In this document: in pieces, positions 1 through 6,436 of the stretch
Numbering within the stretch: the stretch's first letter is position 1
Layout of the letters: the number at the start of each line of letters is the position of its first letter
DNA from: Ruminococcus sp. UBA4383
Lineage (GTDB): Bacteria > Bacillota > Clostridia > Oscillospirales > Ruminococcaceae
NCBI GenBank assembly: GCA_002389995.1
Contig: DGRR01000123.1
Span: forward strand, 1 to 8,065
Reading direction: 5' to 3'
Length of the DNA: 8,065 nt
Position numbers and translations under genes: made by a program
The notes under the pieces: generated by a model
Databases searched by the model: none
Seen by the model: only the letters and a program-made list of their open reading frames with translations
What the model was told of the DNA's origin: nothing

Positions 1-1784
1 CCCCGTCAGGCGATATTATAAAAGTCGATTTCATGGATATGTATTCAAAAGCCCTCGGTGTGAATGAATCAGAATACATGACGCAGGCTATGAATAACCC
101 CATGGCAGGCATGGAGGTTCAGGCTTTCGGTCTGAATGTCATGGAGGAACTCCTCCCAGCCGAAAACGGTGACCCCGTAAACGAATTAATAAAAAGTCAG
201 TATGACCTCGTTTACGGCAAATTCCCCGAAAATTACGATGAAGTTGTCGTTGTACTCACCAAAAAGAACGAAATCCCCGATATTATCGCCTATTCCCTCG
301 GTCTTAAAGATATGGAGGGATTCTCCGAAAACCTCAAAGCTGTAATGAATGATGAAATTATCGAAAATTACGGTCAGCTTGAATGGAGTTTTGACGATAT
401 AATGAATAAGGAATTTAAATTAATCCTTCCATGCGAATACTATACCAAAAATGAAAACGGCAAGGGCTGTGTTGACCTCACTGCAACCGATACGGGTCTT
501 GAATATCTCTTTAAATCCTCCGATATAGGCACAAACCTTAAAATTGTCGGTTTCATAAGACCAAATGAGGACGTTAAAGCCTCCATGATTACAAGCTATA
601 TGGGCTATACAAACAAACTAACTCAGTATATCATCAATAAAACCAATGAAAGCGATATTGTCAAAGAACAGGTCAGCGACAAGGAAAATGATATTCTTAC
701 AGGTACTAAATTTATGACCGATGACTATAAAGAACCCTCGGACGAGGAGAAAATCAATACAGTAAAGGAATTTATAAAAACAGCCGATAATGATACAAAA
801 GCCGATATGTTCAGATTCGTTTCCCGTCAGCCCGACCCTGCCATGCTTGAAACTCAGGTAAATGAGGCTATGAAGAATTTCAAGAAGGAAGAATTTATCA
901 AACAGATTACCGATATGTATTCCGCTGAACTCGGCGTTGATGCTTCTCAGGTTACTGCATATATCGACCAGATGAGCGATGAGGAAATAAAACAGTATGC
1001 CGAGGAAGCCGCAAAAGCTCAGATTTCTGAACAGTTCGCTCAGGAGGCTGAGAAAAAACTCTCCTCGATGACGAATGAACAGCTTGCCGCACAATTCGAT
1101 AAAACCCCCGTTTCAGATGCAAATTATCTCCTGCTCTTTGAAGAATATACCCCTGAACAGATTTCTGATTCAAACTATGAGGATAACCTCAGACTTCTCG
1201 GAAAAGCCGATGAATCCGACCCCTCACAAATAAGAATATATGCGAAAACTTTTGAGGATAAAGACGAAATTTCCGCAAGAATTGACGCTTATAACGAAAA
1301 TGCAAGCGAAAAGGATTTCATTCACTTCACTGATTATGTTGCACTTCTTATGTCATCTGTAACAAGCATTATAAGCGGTATTTCGTATCTGCTTATAGCC
1401 TTTGTCGGAATTTCACTTGTCGTTTCTTCTATAATGATTGGAATTATCACATATATTTCAGTTCTCGAAAGAACAAGGGAAATCGGTATACTCCGTGCAA
1501 TAGGCGCATCAAAAAGAGATGTCTCAACCGTATTCAATGCCGAAACTTTACTCGTAGGACTGACGGCAGGTCTTATAGGCATAGGAATATCATATCTTTT
1601 AACAATACCGATAAATATTATTATCCACAACGTCACAAGCCTTGATACTCTCAATGCCCGTGTACCCGTACTCGGTGCAGTCACACTCGTTGCGATAAGC
1701 ATGATTCTGACGCTTATTGCAGGACTTATCCCGTCAAGAGTTGCCTCGAAAAAAGACCCCGTTGAAGCCCTCAGAACAGAATAA
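1..1784 (+). CDS. ABC transporter permease of the FtsX/MacB type, 3' part (5' end outside window)
   Basis: Integral-membrane permease of an ABC transporter, probably an export or lipid/peptide-handling system; the substrate cannot be told. The frame is open from base 3 with no stop, so the ATG at 33 is internal and the gene starts to the left. About 440 visible residues form a soluble, acidic, Gln/Glu-rich extracytoplasmic region with helical, coiled-coil-like stretches (roughly nt 840-1100). The end is a classic FtsX domain: a membrane helix at about 1380-1460, the cytoplasmic signature ERTREIGILRAIGAS right after it, a second helix at about 1548-1625, a third at about 1668-1733, and the tail SRVASKKDPVEALRTE. 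Large Clostridia members of this class often carry a fused N-terminal ATPase; if present here it is outside the window. The gene ends 6 bp before a hairpin terminator. The FtsX-family call is firm; the transport role is inferred from the family. Confidence 0.88.
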   Translation, partial: PSGDIIKVDFMDMYSKALGVNESEYMTQAMNNPMAGMEVQAFGLNVMEELLPAENGDPVNELIKSQYDLVYGKFPENYDEVVVVLTKKNEIPDIIAYSLGLKDMEGFSENLKAVMNDEIIENYGQLEWSFDDIMNKEFKLILPCEYYTKNENGKGCVDLTATDTGLEYLFKSSDIGTNLKIVGFIRPNEDVKASMITSYMGYTNKLTQYIINKTNESDIVKEQVSDKENDILTGTKFMTDDYKEPSDEEKINTVKEFIKTADNDTKADMFRFVSRQPDPAMLETQVNEAMKNFKKEEFIKQITDMYSAELGVDASQVTAYIDQMSDEEIKQYAEEAAKAQISEQFAQEAEKKLSSMTNEQLAAQFDKTPVSDANYLLLFEEYTPEQISDSNYEDNLRLLGKADESDPSQIRIYAKTFEDKDEISARIDAYNENASEKDFIHFTDYVALLMSSVTSIISGISYLLIAFVGISLVVSSIMIGIITYISVLERTREIGILRAIGASKRDVSTVFNAETLLVGLTAGLIGIGISYLLTIPINIIIHNVTSLDTLNARVPVLGAVTLVAISMILTLIAGLIPSRVASKKDPVEALRTE

Positions 1785-1790
1785 AAAAAC

Positions 1791-1815
1791 GCTCCCGTTT
1801 CGGGAGCATTTTTTA
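1791..1815. terminator. Bidirectional rho-independent terminator between the ABC permease and the GNAT gene
   Basis: A perfect 7-bp GC-rich stem (GCTCCCG at 1791-1797, CGGGAGC at 1801-1807) closes a TTT loop and is followed by ATTTTTTA. The left flank is an A-run (1784-1789), so the same hairpin has a U-tract on the minus strand too. It sits between convergent genes, and the last bases of the plus-strand T-run overlap the stop codon of the acetyltransferase gene. It should stop both transcripts. Confidence 0.9.
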
Positions 1816-2352
1816 TCTGAACCATTTATCTGCAATTGTAGGATTTTCATATCCCCAGTCCTCAGGTACAGCATGGGCTGTCATTATGAAATTATTTTTT
1901 GCAAGCACATTTGCAGAGGCTTTGTTTTCAATCATTGTGCTTGCTGTTATTATCTCGGTATCGGTTTTACTGTATAAATAATTAACCATGAGCGATACTG
2001 TTTCGCTTGCTATGCCCTGTCCCCAGTATTCCTCCCTGAGCCTGTATCCCACGCTTATCTTGTGCATACTGTCGTTAAAGCCGTAAAATTCCGCAATACC
2101 ACAGAAATCTCCGCTTTTACGCAGATATATTCCCATTATCACCGATTCTTTATTTTTAAAACATTCGTCATATATTTTGTCTGTTACATAATCTATATCG
2201 GAATATTTTTTCTCAAACAAAAATGTCGGCAGATATTTATATACATTGTCGTTGTTTATAAGTGCGGAAAGCCCCTGTGCATCGGATTTTTCAATTTTTT
2301 TAACAACTATCCTTTCACTTTCAATATATGGTATTTCGTCAAATATTTTCAT
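1813..2352 (-). CDS. GNAT-family N-acetyltransferase, RimJ/RimL-like
   Basis: Acetyl-CoA-dependent N-acetyltransferase of 179 residues, the usual length for the RimJ/RimL (Acetyltransf_3) branch, whose members acetylate ribosomal-protein N-termini, antibiotics or small amines; the substrate cannot be predicted. The N-terminal motif IESERIVVKKIEKSDA (about residues 10-25) is typical of the branch. The acetyl-CoA loop is EYWGQGIAS at about 108-116, following the beta strand ISVGYRL. The C-terminal ENKASANVLAKNNF (about 142-155) is the conserved Asn/Ser helix ending in the usual GF-like turn. The ATG at 2350-2352 is preceded by GAAAGGAGAT with a 7-nt spacer. It is a single-gene unit with its own promoter, divergent from leuS and convergent with the ABC permease. 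Cytoplasmic; no signal peptide or membrane segment. Confidence 0.9.
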   Translation of the reverse strand: MKIFDEIPYIESERIVVKKIEKSDAQGLSALINNDNVYKYLPTFLFEKKYSDIDYVTDKIYDECFKNKESVIMGIYLRKSGDFCGIAEFYGFNDSMHKISVGYRLREEYWGQGIASETVSLMVNYLYSKTDTEIITASTMIENKASANVLAKNNFIMTAHAVPEDWGYENPTIADKWFR

Positions 2353-2382
2353 TTTTTATCTCCTTTCATGTCATATTACTAC

Positions 2383-2411
2383 ATTATAATGCATTATTTA
2401 TTTTTTGTCAA
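2383..2411 (-). promoter_or_regulatory. SigA-type promoter of the GNAT gene
   Basis: On the minus strand TTGACA (2406-2411) and TATAAT (2383-2388) are separated by exactly 17 bp, a perfect consensus vegetative promoter. Transcription should begin near 2376, leaving a leader of about 25 nt that contains only the ribosome binding site (GGAG at about 2360-2363). This suggests constitutive, strong transcription with no leader-based control. Confidence 0.85.
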
Positions 2412-2428
2412 CTTATTCAATATGATTC

Positions 2429-2457
2429 TTGACATTTATTTTTCATTGTGGTATAAT
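2429..2457 (+). promoter_or_regulatory. SigA-type promoter of leuS, with extended -10
   Basis: TTGACA (2429-2434), a 17-bp spacer and TATAAT (2452-2457), with the extended -10 dinucleotide TG at 2449-2450. Start of transcription is expected near 2464, giving a leader of about 30 nt before the leuS ATG. The -35 box lies only 17 bp from the -35 of the divergent acetyltransferase promoter. No T-box or riboswitch fits in the leader. Confidence 0.9.
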
Positions 2458-2494
2458 TATTGGGTAAAAAATCTTTTTGAAATGAGGAATTAAA

Positions 2495-4936
2495 ATGGGT
2501 AATTTAAGATACAGCAGCAGTATTGATTCCAAATGGCAGAAAAAATGGAAAGATACTGATTTGTACCGCTTCGATGTAAATTCAGACAAGAAAAAAATAT
2601 ATCTCCTTGAGATGTTTTCATATCCCTCCGCAAGCAAACTCCATATGGGTCACTGGTGGAATTACAGTCTCCCCGACAGTTGGGGACGCATGAAACGTAT
2701 GCAGGGATTCAACGTTTTCCACCCCATGGGATTCGATGCTTTCGGTCTCCCTGCCGAAAACTATGCCATTAAGACAGGTATTCACCCAAAGGATTCAACT
2801 AACGAAAATATCGCAACCATGGAACAGCAGCTTGCATCTATCGGCTGTACCTATGACTGGTCACATGAAATAAAAACCTGTGACCCCTCATACTATAAAT
2901 GGACTCAGTGGCTTTTCATTCAGCTCTATAAGCACGGTCTCGCCTACAAAAAAGAAGCCCTCGTCAACTGGTGTCCGAAATGCAATACCGTCCTCGCAAA
3001 CGAACAGGCTGCGGGCGGTGTCTGCGAAAGATGCGGAAGTACCGTTGAACAGAGAAATATGAGCCAGTGGTTCTTCAAAATTACTGACTACGCTGAAGAA
3101 CTCCTCAGCGGTCACGATAAACTCGACTGGCCCGAACGTACAAAGAGTATCCAGAAAAACTGGATTGGAAGAAGTACAGGTACGGAAGTTTCTTTCAAAG
3201 TGGAAAATTCAGAGGAAGTTATTTCTGTATTCACAACAAGAGTTGATACCCTTATGGGTCTTTCATATATCGTTCTCGCCCCTGAATCTCCCCTCGCACT
3301 CAAACTCACAACTCCCGAACAGAAAGATGCTGTCGAAAACTACATCAGAGAGGCTATGAAAAAGAACGAAATCGAACGTTCAAGCACCTCCGCAGATTAC
3401 GAAAAAACAGGCGTTTTCACAGGTTCTTATGCTGTTCACCCCCTTACGGGAAAAACTGTTCAGGTATGGATAAGCGATTACGTTATCGCAAGCTACGGCA
3501 CAGGCGCAGTTATGGCTGTTCCTGCACATGACGAAAGAGATTTCGAGTTTGCAACAAAATTCAACCTCCCGATTAACAGAGTTATTACCGCAAAGAACGG
3601 TGATGAAGAACTCCCCTACTGCGAAAAAGGTATCCTCATAAACAGCGGCAAATATGACGGCATGGACTTCGCTGCCGCCAAAAAGGCTATGACTGATGAC
3701 CTCTCCGCTATGGGTATGGGAAGTGAAAAAGTTACTTACCGTTTAAGAGACTGGTCTGTTTCCCGTCAGAGATACTGGGGCTGTCCGATTCCCGTAATTT
3801 ACTGCGACAAGTGCGGTGTTGTACCCGTTCCCGAAGAACAGCTTCCCGTTGAACTTCCTTATGATGTTGAATTTATGCCCACAGGCGAATCTCCGCTTAA
3901 ATCCTGCGAGGAATATGTAAATACTACCTGCCCCTGCTGCGGTGGAAAAGCTAAAAGAGAAACCGATACTCTTGATACTTTTGTTTGTTCATCATGGTAT
4001 CAGCTCAGATACCCCGAAAACACAAGAGATGATGTTCCTTTCGGTGAGGATACCGTAAATAAGTTCATGCCCGTTGATAAATATGTAGGCGGTATCGAAC
4101 ACGCTGCCATGCATCTCCTCTATTGCAGATTCATTTATAAGGCTCTCCGTGATATGGGCTATGTAAAGGGCGATGAACCTTATCCCTCACTCGTTCATCA
4201 GGGCGTTATCTTCGGACCTGACGGCGCAAGAATGAGCAAAACCCGTGGAAATACTGTCGCTCCCGATGAGTATGTAAGCAAGTACGGCTCTGACGTTTTC
4301 CGTACATACCTCGCTTTCGGATTTGAATATACCGCAGGCGGTGCATGGAAGGACAGCGGTATCGAGGGAATATCTTCTTTCTTCAGAAGATTTACCCGTA
4401 TGATTGAATCATTTATCGAAAATGAAAAAAATCTCACAGGTACAGCTATTGATGAGGAAACCGACAGAATCCGCCATAAAACTATAAAGGCTGTTACCAA
4501 TGATGTCGAGGCTTTCCATTTCAATACAGCTATCGCAAGACTTATGGAATTTGTAAACGCAATTATCAAATATCAGTCGGGCAGTGACAGAAATCCTGCC
4601 TTTGAACGCTCTCTTATTGAGGATTTCGTCAAGATGATAGGCATTTTCGCCCCCCATTACGGTGAGGAACTCTGGGAAGCCCTCGGCAATGAATATTCTC
4701 TCTTCAATCAGAAATGGTGCGTGTGCGATGAATCCAAAATCGTCATGAATCAGTTTGAAGTTGCCGTTCAGGTATGCGGAAAAATCAAGGATAAAATGAT
4801 GGTTTCCGCTGACAGCAGTGAGGACGAAATAAAAGCCTCCGCTCTCGCCCTCGATAAAGTTAAATCTTTCATAGGCGACAAGCCCGTGAAAAAAGTCATT
4901 GTCATCAAGAACAGACTTGTAAATATTGTGGTTTAA
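2495..4936 (+). CDS. leuS: Leucyl-tRNA synthetase
   Basis: Class I aminoacyl-tRNA synthetase that charges tRNA-Leu with leucine in the cytoplasm; essential. The 813 residues match a bacterial LeuRS (about 800-860). The HIGH box is HMGH at 50-53, followed by the LeuRS-specific FHPMGFDAFGLPAENYA; the KMSKS box is MSKTR at 580-584. Two Cys pairs (C160/C163 with C177/C180) form the first zinc site; C437/C440 and C479/C482 resemble a second. The CP1 editing domain is intact: the threonine-rich peptide TTRVDT ends at T252, and the aspartate that holds the amino group is D346 in AVPAHDERD, so proofreading should work. The usual TTRPDT has Val for Pro here. The ATG has GAGGA six bases upstream. It has its own strong promoter and probably a 30-bp-spaced downstream partner, the Xer-like recombinase. 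Confidence 0.98.
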   Translation: MGNLRYSSSIDSKWQKKWKDTDLYRFDVNSDKKKIYLLEMFSYPSASKLHMGHWWNYSLPDSWGRMKRMQGFNVFHPMGFDAFGLPAENYAIKTGIHPKDSTNENIATMEQQLASIGCTYDWSHEIKTCDPSYYKWTQWLFIQLYKHGLAYKKEALVNWCPKCNTVLANEQAAGGVCERCGSTVEQRNMSQWFFKITDYAEELLSGHDKLDWPERTKSIQKNWIGRSTGTEVSFKVENSEEVISVFTTRVDTLMGLSYIVLAPESPLALKLTTPEQKDAVENYIREAMKKNEIERSSTSADYEKTGVFTGSYAVHPLTGKTVQVWISDYVIASYGTGAVMAVPAHDERDFEFATKFNLPINRVITAKNGDEELPYCEKGILINSGKYDGMDFAAAKKAMTDDLSAMGMGSEKVTYRLRDWSVSRQRYWGCPIPVIYCDKCGVVPVPEEQLPVELPYDVEFMPTGESPLKSCEEYVNTTCPCCGGKAKRETDTLDTFVCSSWYQLRYPENTRDDVPFGEDTVNKFMPVDKYVGGIEHAAMHLLYCRFIYKALRDMGYVKGDEPYPSLVHQGVIFGPDGARMSKTRGNTVAPDEYVSKYGSDVFRTYLAFGFEYTAGGAWKDSGIEGISSFFRRFTRMIESFIENEKNLTGTAIDEETDRIRHKTIKAVTNDVEAFHFNTAIARLMEFVNAIIKYQSGSDRNPAFERSLIEDFVKMIGIFAPHYGEELWEALGNEYSLFNQKWCVCDESKIVMNQFEVAVQVCGKIKDKMMVSADSSEDEIKASALALDKVKSFIGDKPVKKVIVIKNRLVNIVV

Positions 4937-4956
4937 TCATAACTGTAAATTTTGCA

Positions 4957-4963
4957 GGGAGGG
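4957..4963 (+). promoter_or_regulatory. Ribosome binding site deciding the Xer-like start
   Basis: GGGAGGG lies 3-5 bases before the ATG at 4967. An in-frame TTG at 4952 would place this strong Shine-Dalgarno inside the coding sequence and has no such site of its own, so the ATG is preferred. The spacer is on the short side. Confidence 0.75.
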
Positions 4964-4966
4964 TGT

Positions 4967-5950
4967 ATGGCTAATTATAATACCTCGGACAATCCCGAAT
5001 ATATAAACGAATATCTCGTTCATCTGCGTGTCGTCAAAATGCTGTCGGAAAGAACTATTGAAGAGTATTATTTCGATATAAGGCTTTTCCTGAAATATAT
5101 CCGTGCCGTACAGACCAATACTGACCTCGACATTGAAGATATGAAAATATCAGATGTCGCCCCTGATGACCTGAAAAAAATCTCCGTCACGGATATCTAT
5201 AATTTCATCTTCTATACCTCCGATGAAAGACATAATAAGGACCGTGCAAGATACAGGAAAATTTCTGCCCTGAGAAGCTTTTTCAAATACCTTACAAAAG
5301 TCGCTCATCTCGTTGATGCCGACCCCATGAGAGATATTGAAGTCCCGTCACCTAAATCATCTATGCCGAGATTTCTTTCACTCAACGAAAGTATGCGACT
5401 GCTCAATGCATCAAATAACAGCGAATCTGTCAGAAATTACTGCATTATAACGCTTTTTCTCAACTGCGGTATGCGTCTGAGCGAACTTGTCGGCATAAAT
5501 GTTTCTGATGTGGATTTCTACGAAAACCGCATGAGAGTCCTCGGCAAAGGTCGAAAAGAACGCATGGTCTACCTCAATAACGCCTGCGTCGAATCTATCA
5601 ATAATTACCTCGCTGTCAGAAATGAAAATCAGAAAGCTAAGTCTGAACCCGCTCTTTTCATAAGCAACAGAGGTACAAGAATCTCTAAAAGACGTGTCCA
5701 GCAAATCGTTGAAGAAACTCTCAAACTCGCAGGTCTTGACGGCAAAGGTCTTTCAACACATAAACTCCGCCATACTGCCGCTACTCTTATGTATCAGTAC
5801 GGCGATGCAGATGTCCTCACACTTAAAGAACTCCTCGGTCATTCAAGTACCGCAACTACCGAAATTTATACCCACCTGAATGACGAAAGAGTTAGAAATG
5901 CTGTCGAAAATAATCCGCTCGCAAATATAAACAAGCAAAACAAGGAATAA
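4967..5950 (+). CDS. XerC/XerD-like tyrosine recombinase
   Basis: Site-specific DNA recombinase of 327 residues. The N-terminal SAM-like core-binding domain spans about 8-115 (opening with PEYINEYLVHLRVVKMLSERT); the catalytic domain spans about 135-315. All catalytic residues are visible: R170 in NCGMRLSEL, K194 in GKGRKER, H265 and R268 in HKLRH, H292 in LLGHSS, and nucleophile Y301 in EIYTHL. Xer proteins resolve chromosome dimers at dif, and the length and the LLGHSSTATTEIYTHL end fit a chromosomal Xer rather than a phage integrase. Its place 30 bp after leuS, with no promoter visible between them, suggests cotranscription. The N-terminal half has a short acidic insertion (about 50-75, around DLDIEDMKISDVAPDDL) longer than in classical XerC/D. 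Whether it is XerC, XerD or a lone Xer cannot be decided here. Confidence 0.9.
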   Translation: MANYNTSDNPEYINEYLVHLRVVKMLSERTIEEYYFDIRLFLKYIRAVQTNTDLDIEDMKISDVAPDDLKKISVTDIYNFIFYTSDERHNKDRARYRKISALRSFFKYLTKVAHLVDADPMRDIEVPSPKSSMPRFLSLNESMRLLNASNNSESVRNYCIITLFLNCGMRLSELVGINVSDVDFYENRMRVLGKGRKERMVYLNNACVESINNYLAVRNENQKAKSEPALFISNRGTRISKRRVQQIVEETLKLAGLDGKGLSTHKLRHTAATLMYQYGDADVLTLKELLGHSSTATTEIYTHLNDERVRNAVENNPLANINKQNKE

Positions 5951-5954
5951 TTTA

Positions 5955-5990
5955 AAATCCGCCCGAATTTTCATCGGACGGATTTTTTTA
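5955..5990 (+). terminator. Rho-independent terminator after the Xer-like gene
   Basis: A 12-bp stem (5955-5966 with 5974-5985) with a single C-A mismatch, a 7-nt loop and a run of seven T. It lies 4 bp after the stop of the Xer-like gene and just before the stop of the convergent catalase remnant. On the minus strand the tract after the stem is ATTTTAAATTATT, so termination there is possible but weaker. Confidence 0.88.
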
Positions 5991-5991
5991 T

Positions 5992-6420
5992 TTATCTTCT
6001 TTTTCCGCAGTTTTTGTCAAATACAGGGTTGCAGGCATAGAAATTCTTTGAATTTAAGTTATCCTGTGCGATTCTGAGTGCCTCCCCAAACCGCTGATAA
6101 TGGACAATTTCCCTCTCACGCAGAAATTTTATCGGCTCTCTTACATCAGGGTCATCTGCAAAGCGGAGAATATTGTCATAGGTCGTTCTTGCCTTCTGTT
6201 CAGCCGCTAAATCTTCATGAAGGTCTGTTATTACATCGCCTTTCGACTGGAAATATGCCGCCGTAAGAGGTGCGCCTGATGCGGCTATCGGATATATTCC
6301 CGTTGTGTGGTCAACAAAATATGTGTCAAAACCACTTTTCTTGATTTCATCAATCGTGAGATTCTTCGTAAGCTGATAGAGTATAGCCGAAATCATCTCA
6401 AAATGTGCGAGTTCTTCCGC
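5992..6420 (-). pseudogene. cotJC: Interrupted CotJC-type manganese catalase gene, C-terminal part only
   Basis: About 142 residues of a CotJC/manganese-catalase protein, a ferritin-like di-manganese catalase found in the spore coat of Bacillus and common in Clostridia. Family proteins are about 190-200 residues; the first 60-70 are missing. Homology begins at AEELAHFEM, which keeps the Glu-x-x-His ligand pair, and continues through VDHTTGIYPIAASG, AAYFQSKGD, DLHEDLAAEQKAR (further Glu ligand) and LREREIVHYQRFGEALR (second His ligand), ending in a Cys-containing tail. The first-helix Glu ligand (GPDGELAAS region) is absent. Upstream of 6420 the frame reads unrelated residues (NLYHQR) and then hits a stop at 6445-6447. 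The internal ATG at 6394-6396 has no ribosome binding site. The break coincides with the end of a serine recombinase gene on the same strand, so the gene seems cut by an inserted element. It could be restored by excision. Confidence 0.82.
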
Positions 6421-6422
6421 AC
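6405..6422. other. Candidate element/gene junction (attachment half-sites) in cotJC
   Basis: The point where CotJC homology stops falls inside an imperfect dyad: GTGCG (6405-6409) and CGCAC (6418-6422) around an 8-bp centre. Large serine recombinases use short, imperfectly symmetric sites with a 2-bp crossover in the middle. The centre here (about 6413-6414) lies in the codons for the EE of EELAH, exactly where gene-derived and element-derived sequence would meet. This is inference from position and symmetry; without the other end the core cannot be defined. Confidence 0.35.
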
Positions 6423-6436
6423 GTTGATGATATAAA

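Noticed and set aside
618..1825. Three minus-strand open frames inside the ABC permease gene (618-1094, 952-1173, 1334-1825)
   Set aside because: They are antisense shadows: no domain, no ribosome binding site, and the plus-strand frame has clear FtsX signatures.
2062..2493. A 143-codon open frame on the plus strand, antisense to the GNAT gene and running to leuS
   Set aside because: It is rich in Phe/Tyr/Ile with no recognisable domain, crosses both promoters, and is the complement of a well-supported acetyltransferase gene.
2464..2494. T-box or other riboswitch in front of leuS
   Set aside because: The leader between the promoter and the ATG is only about 30 nt and shows no structure.
4952..4966. 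TTG start for the Xer-like gene five codons upstream
   Set aside because: It would put the strong GGGAGGG ribosome binding site inside the gene and has none of its own.
5992..6396. A 134-aa complete gene starting at the ATG at 6394-6396
   Set aside because: There is no ribosome binding site before this ATG and CotJC homology extends upstream through AEELAHFE, so the ATG is an internal Met codon of a truncated gene.
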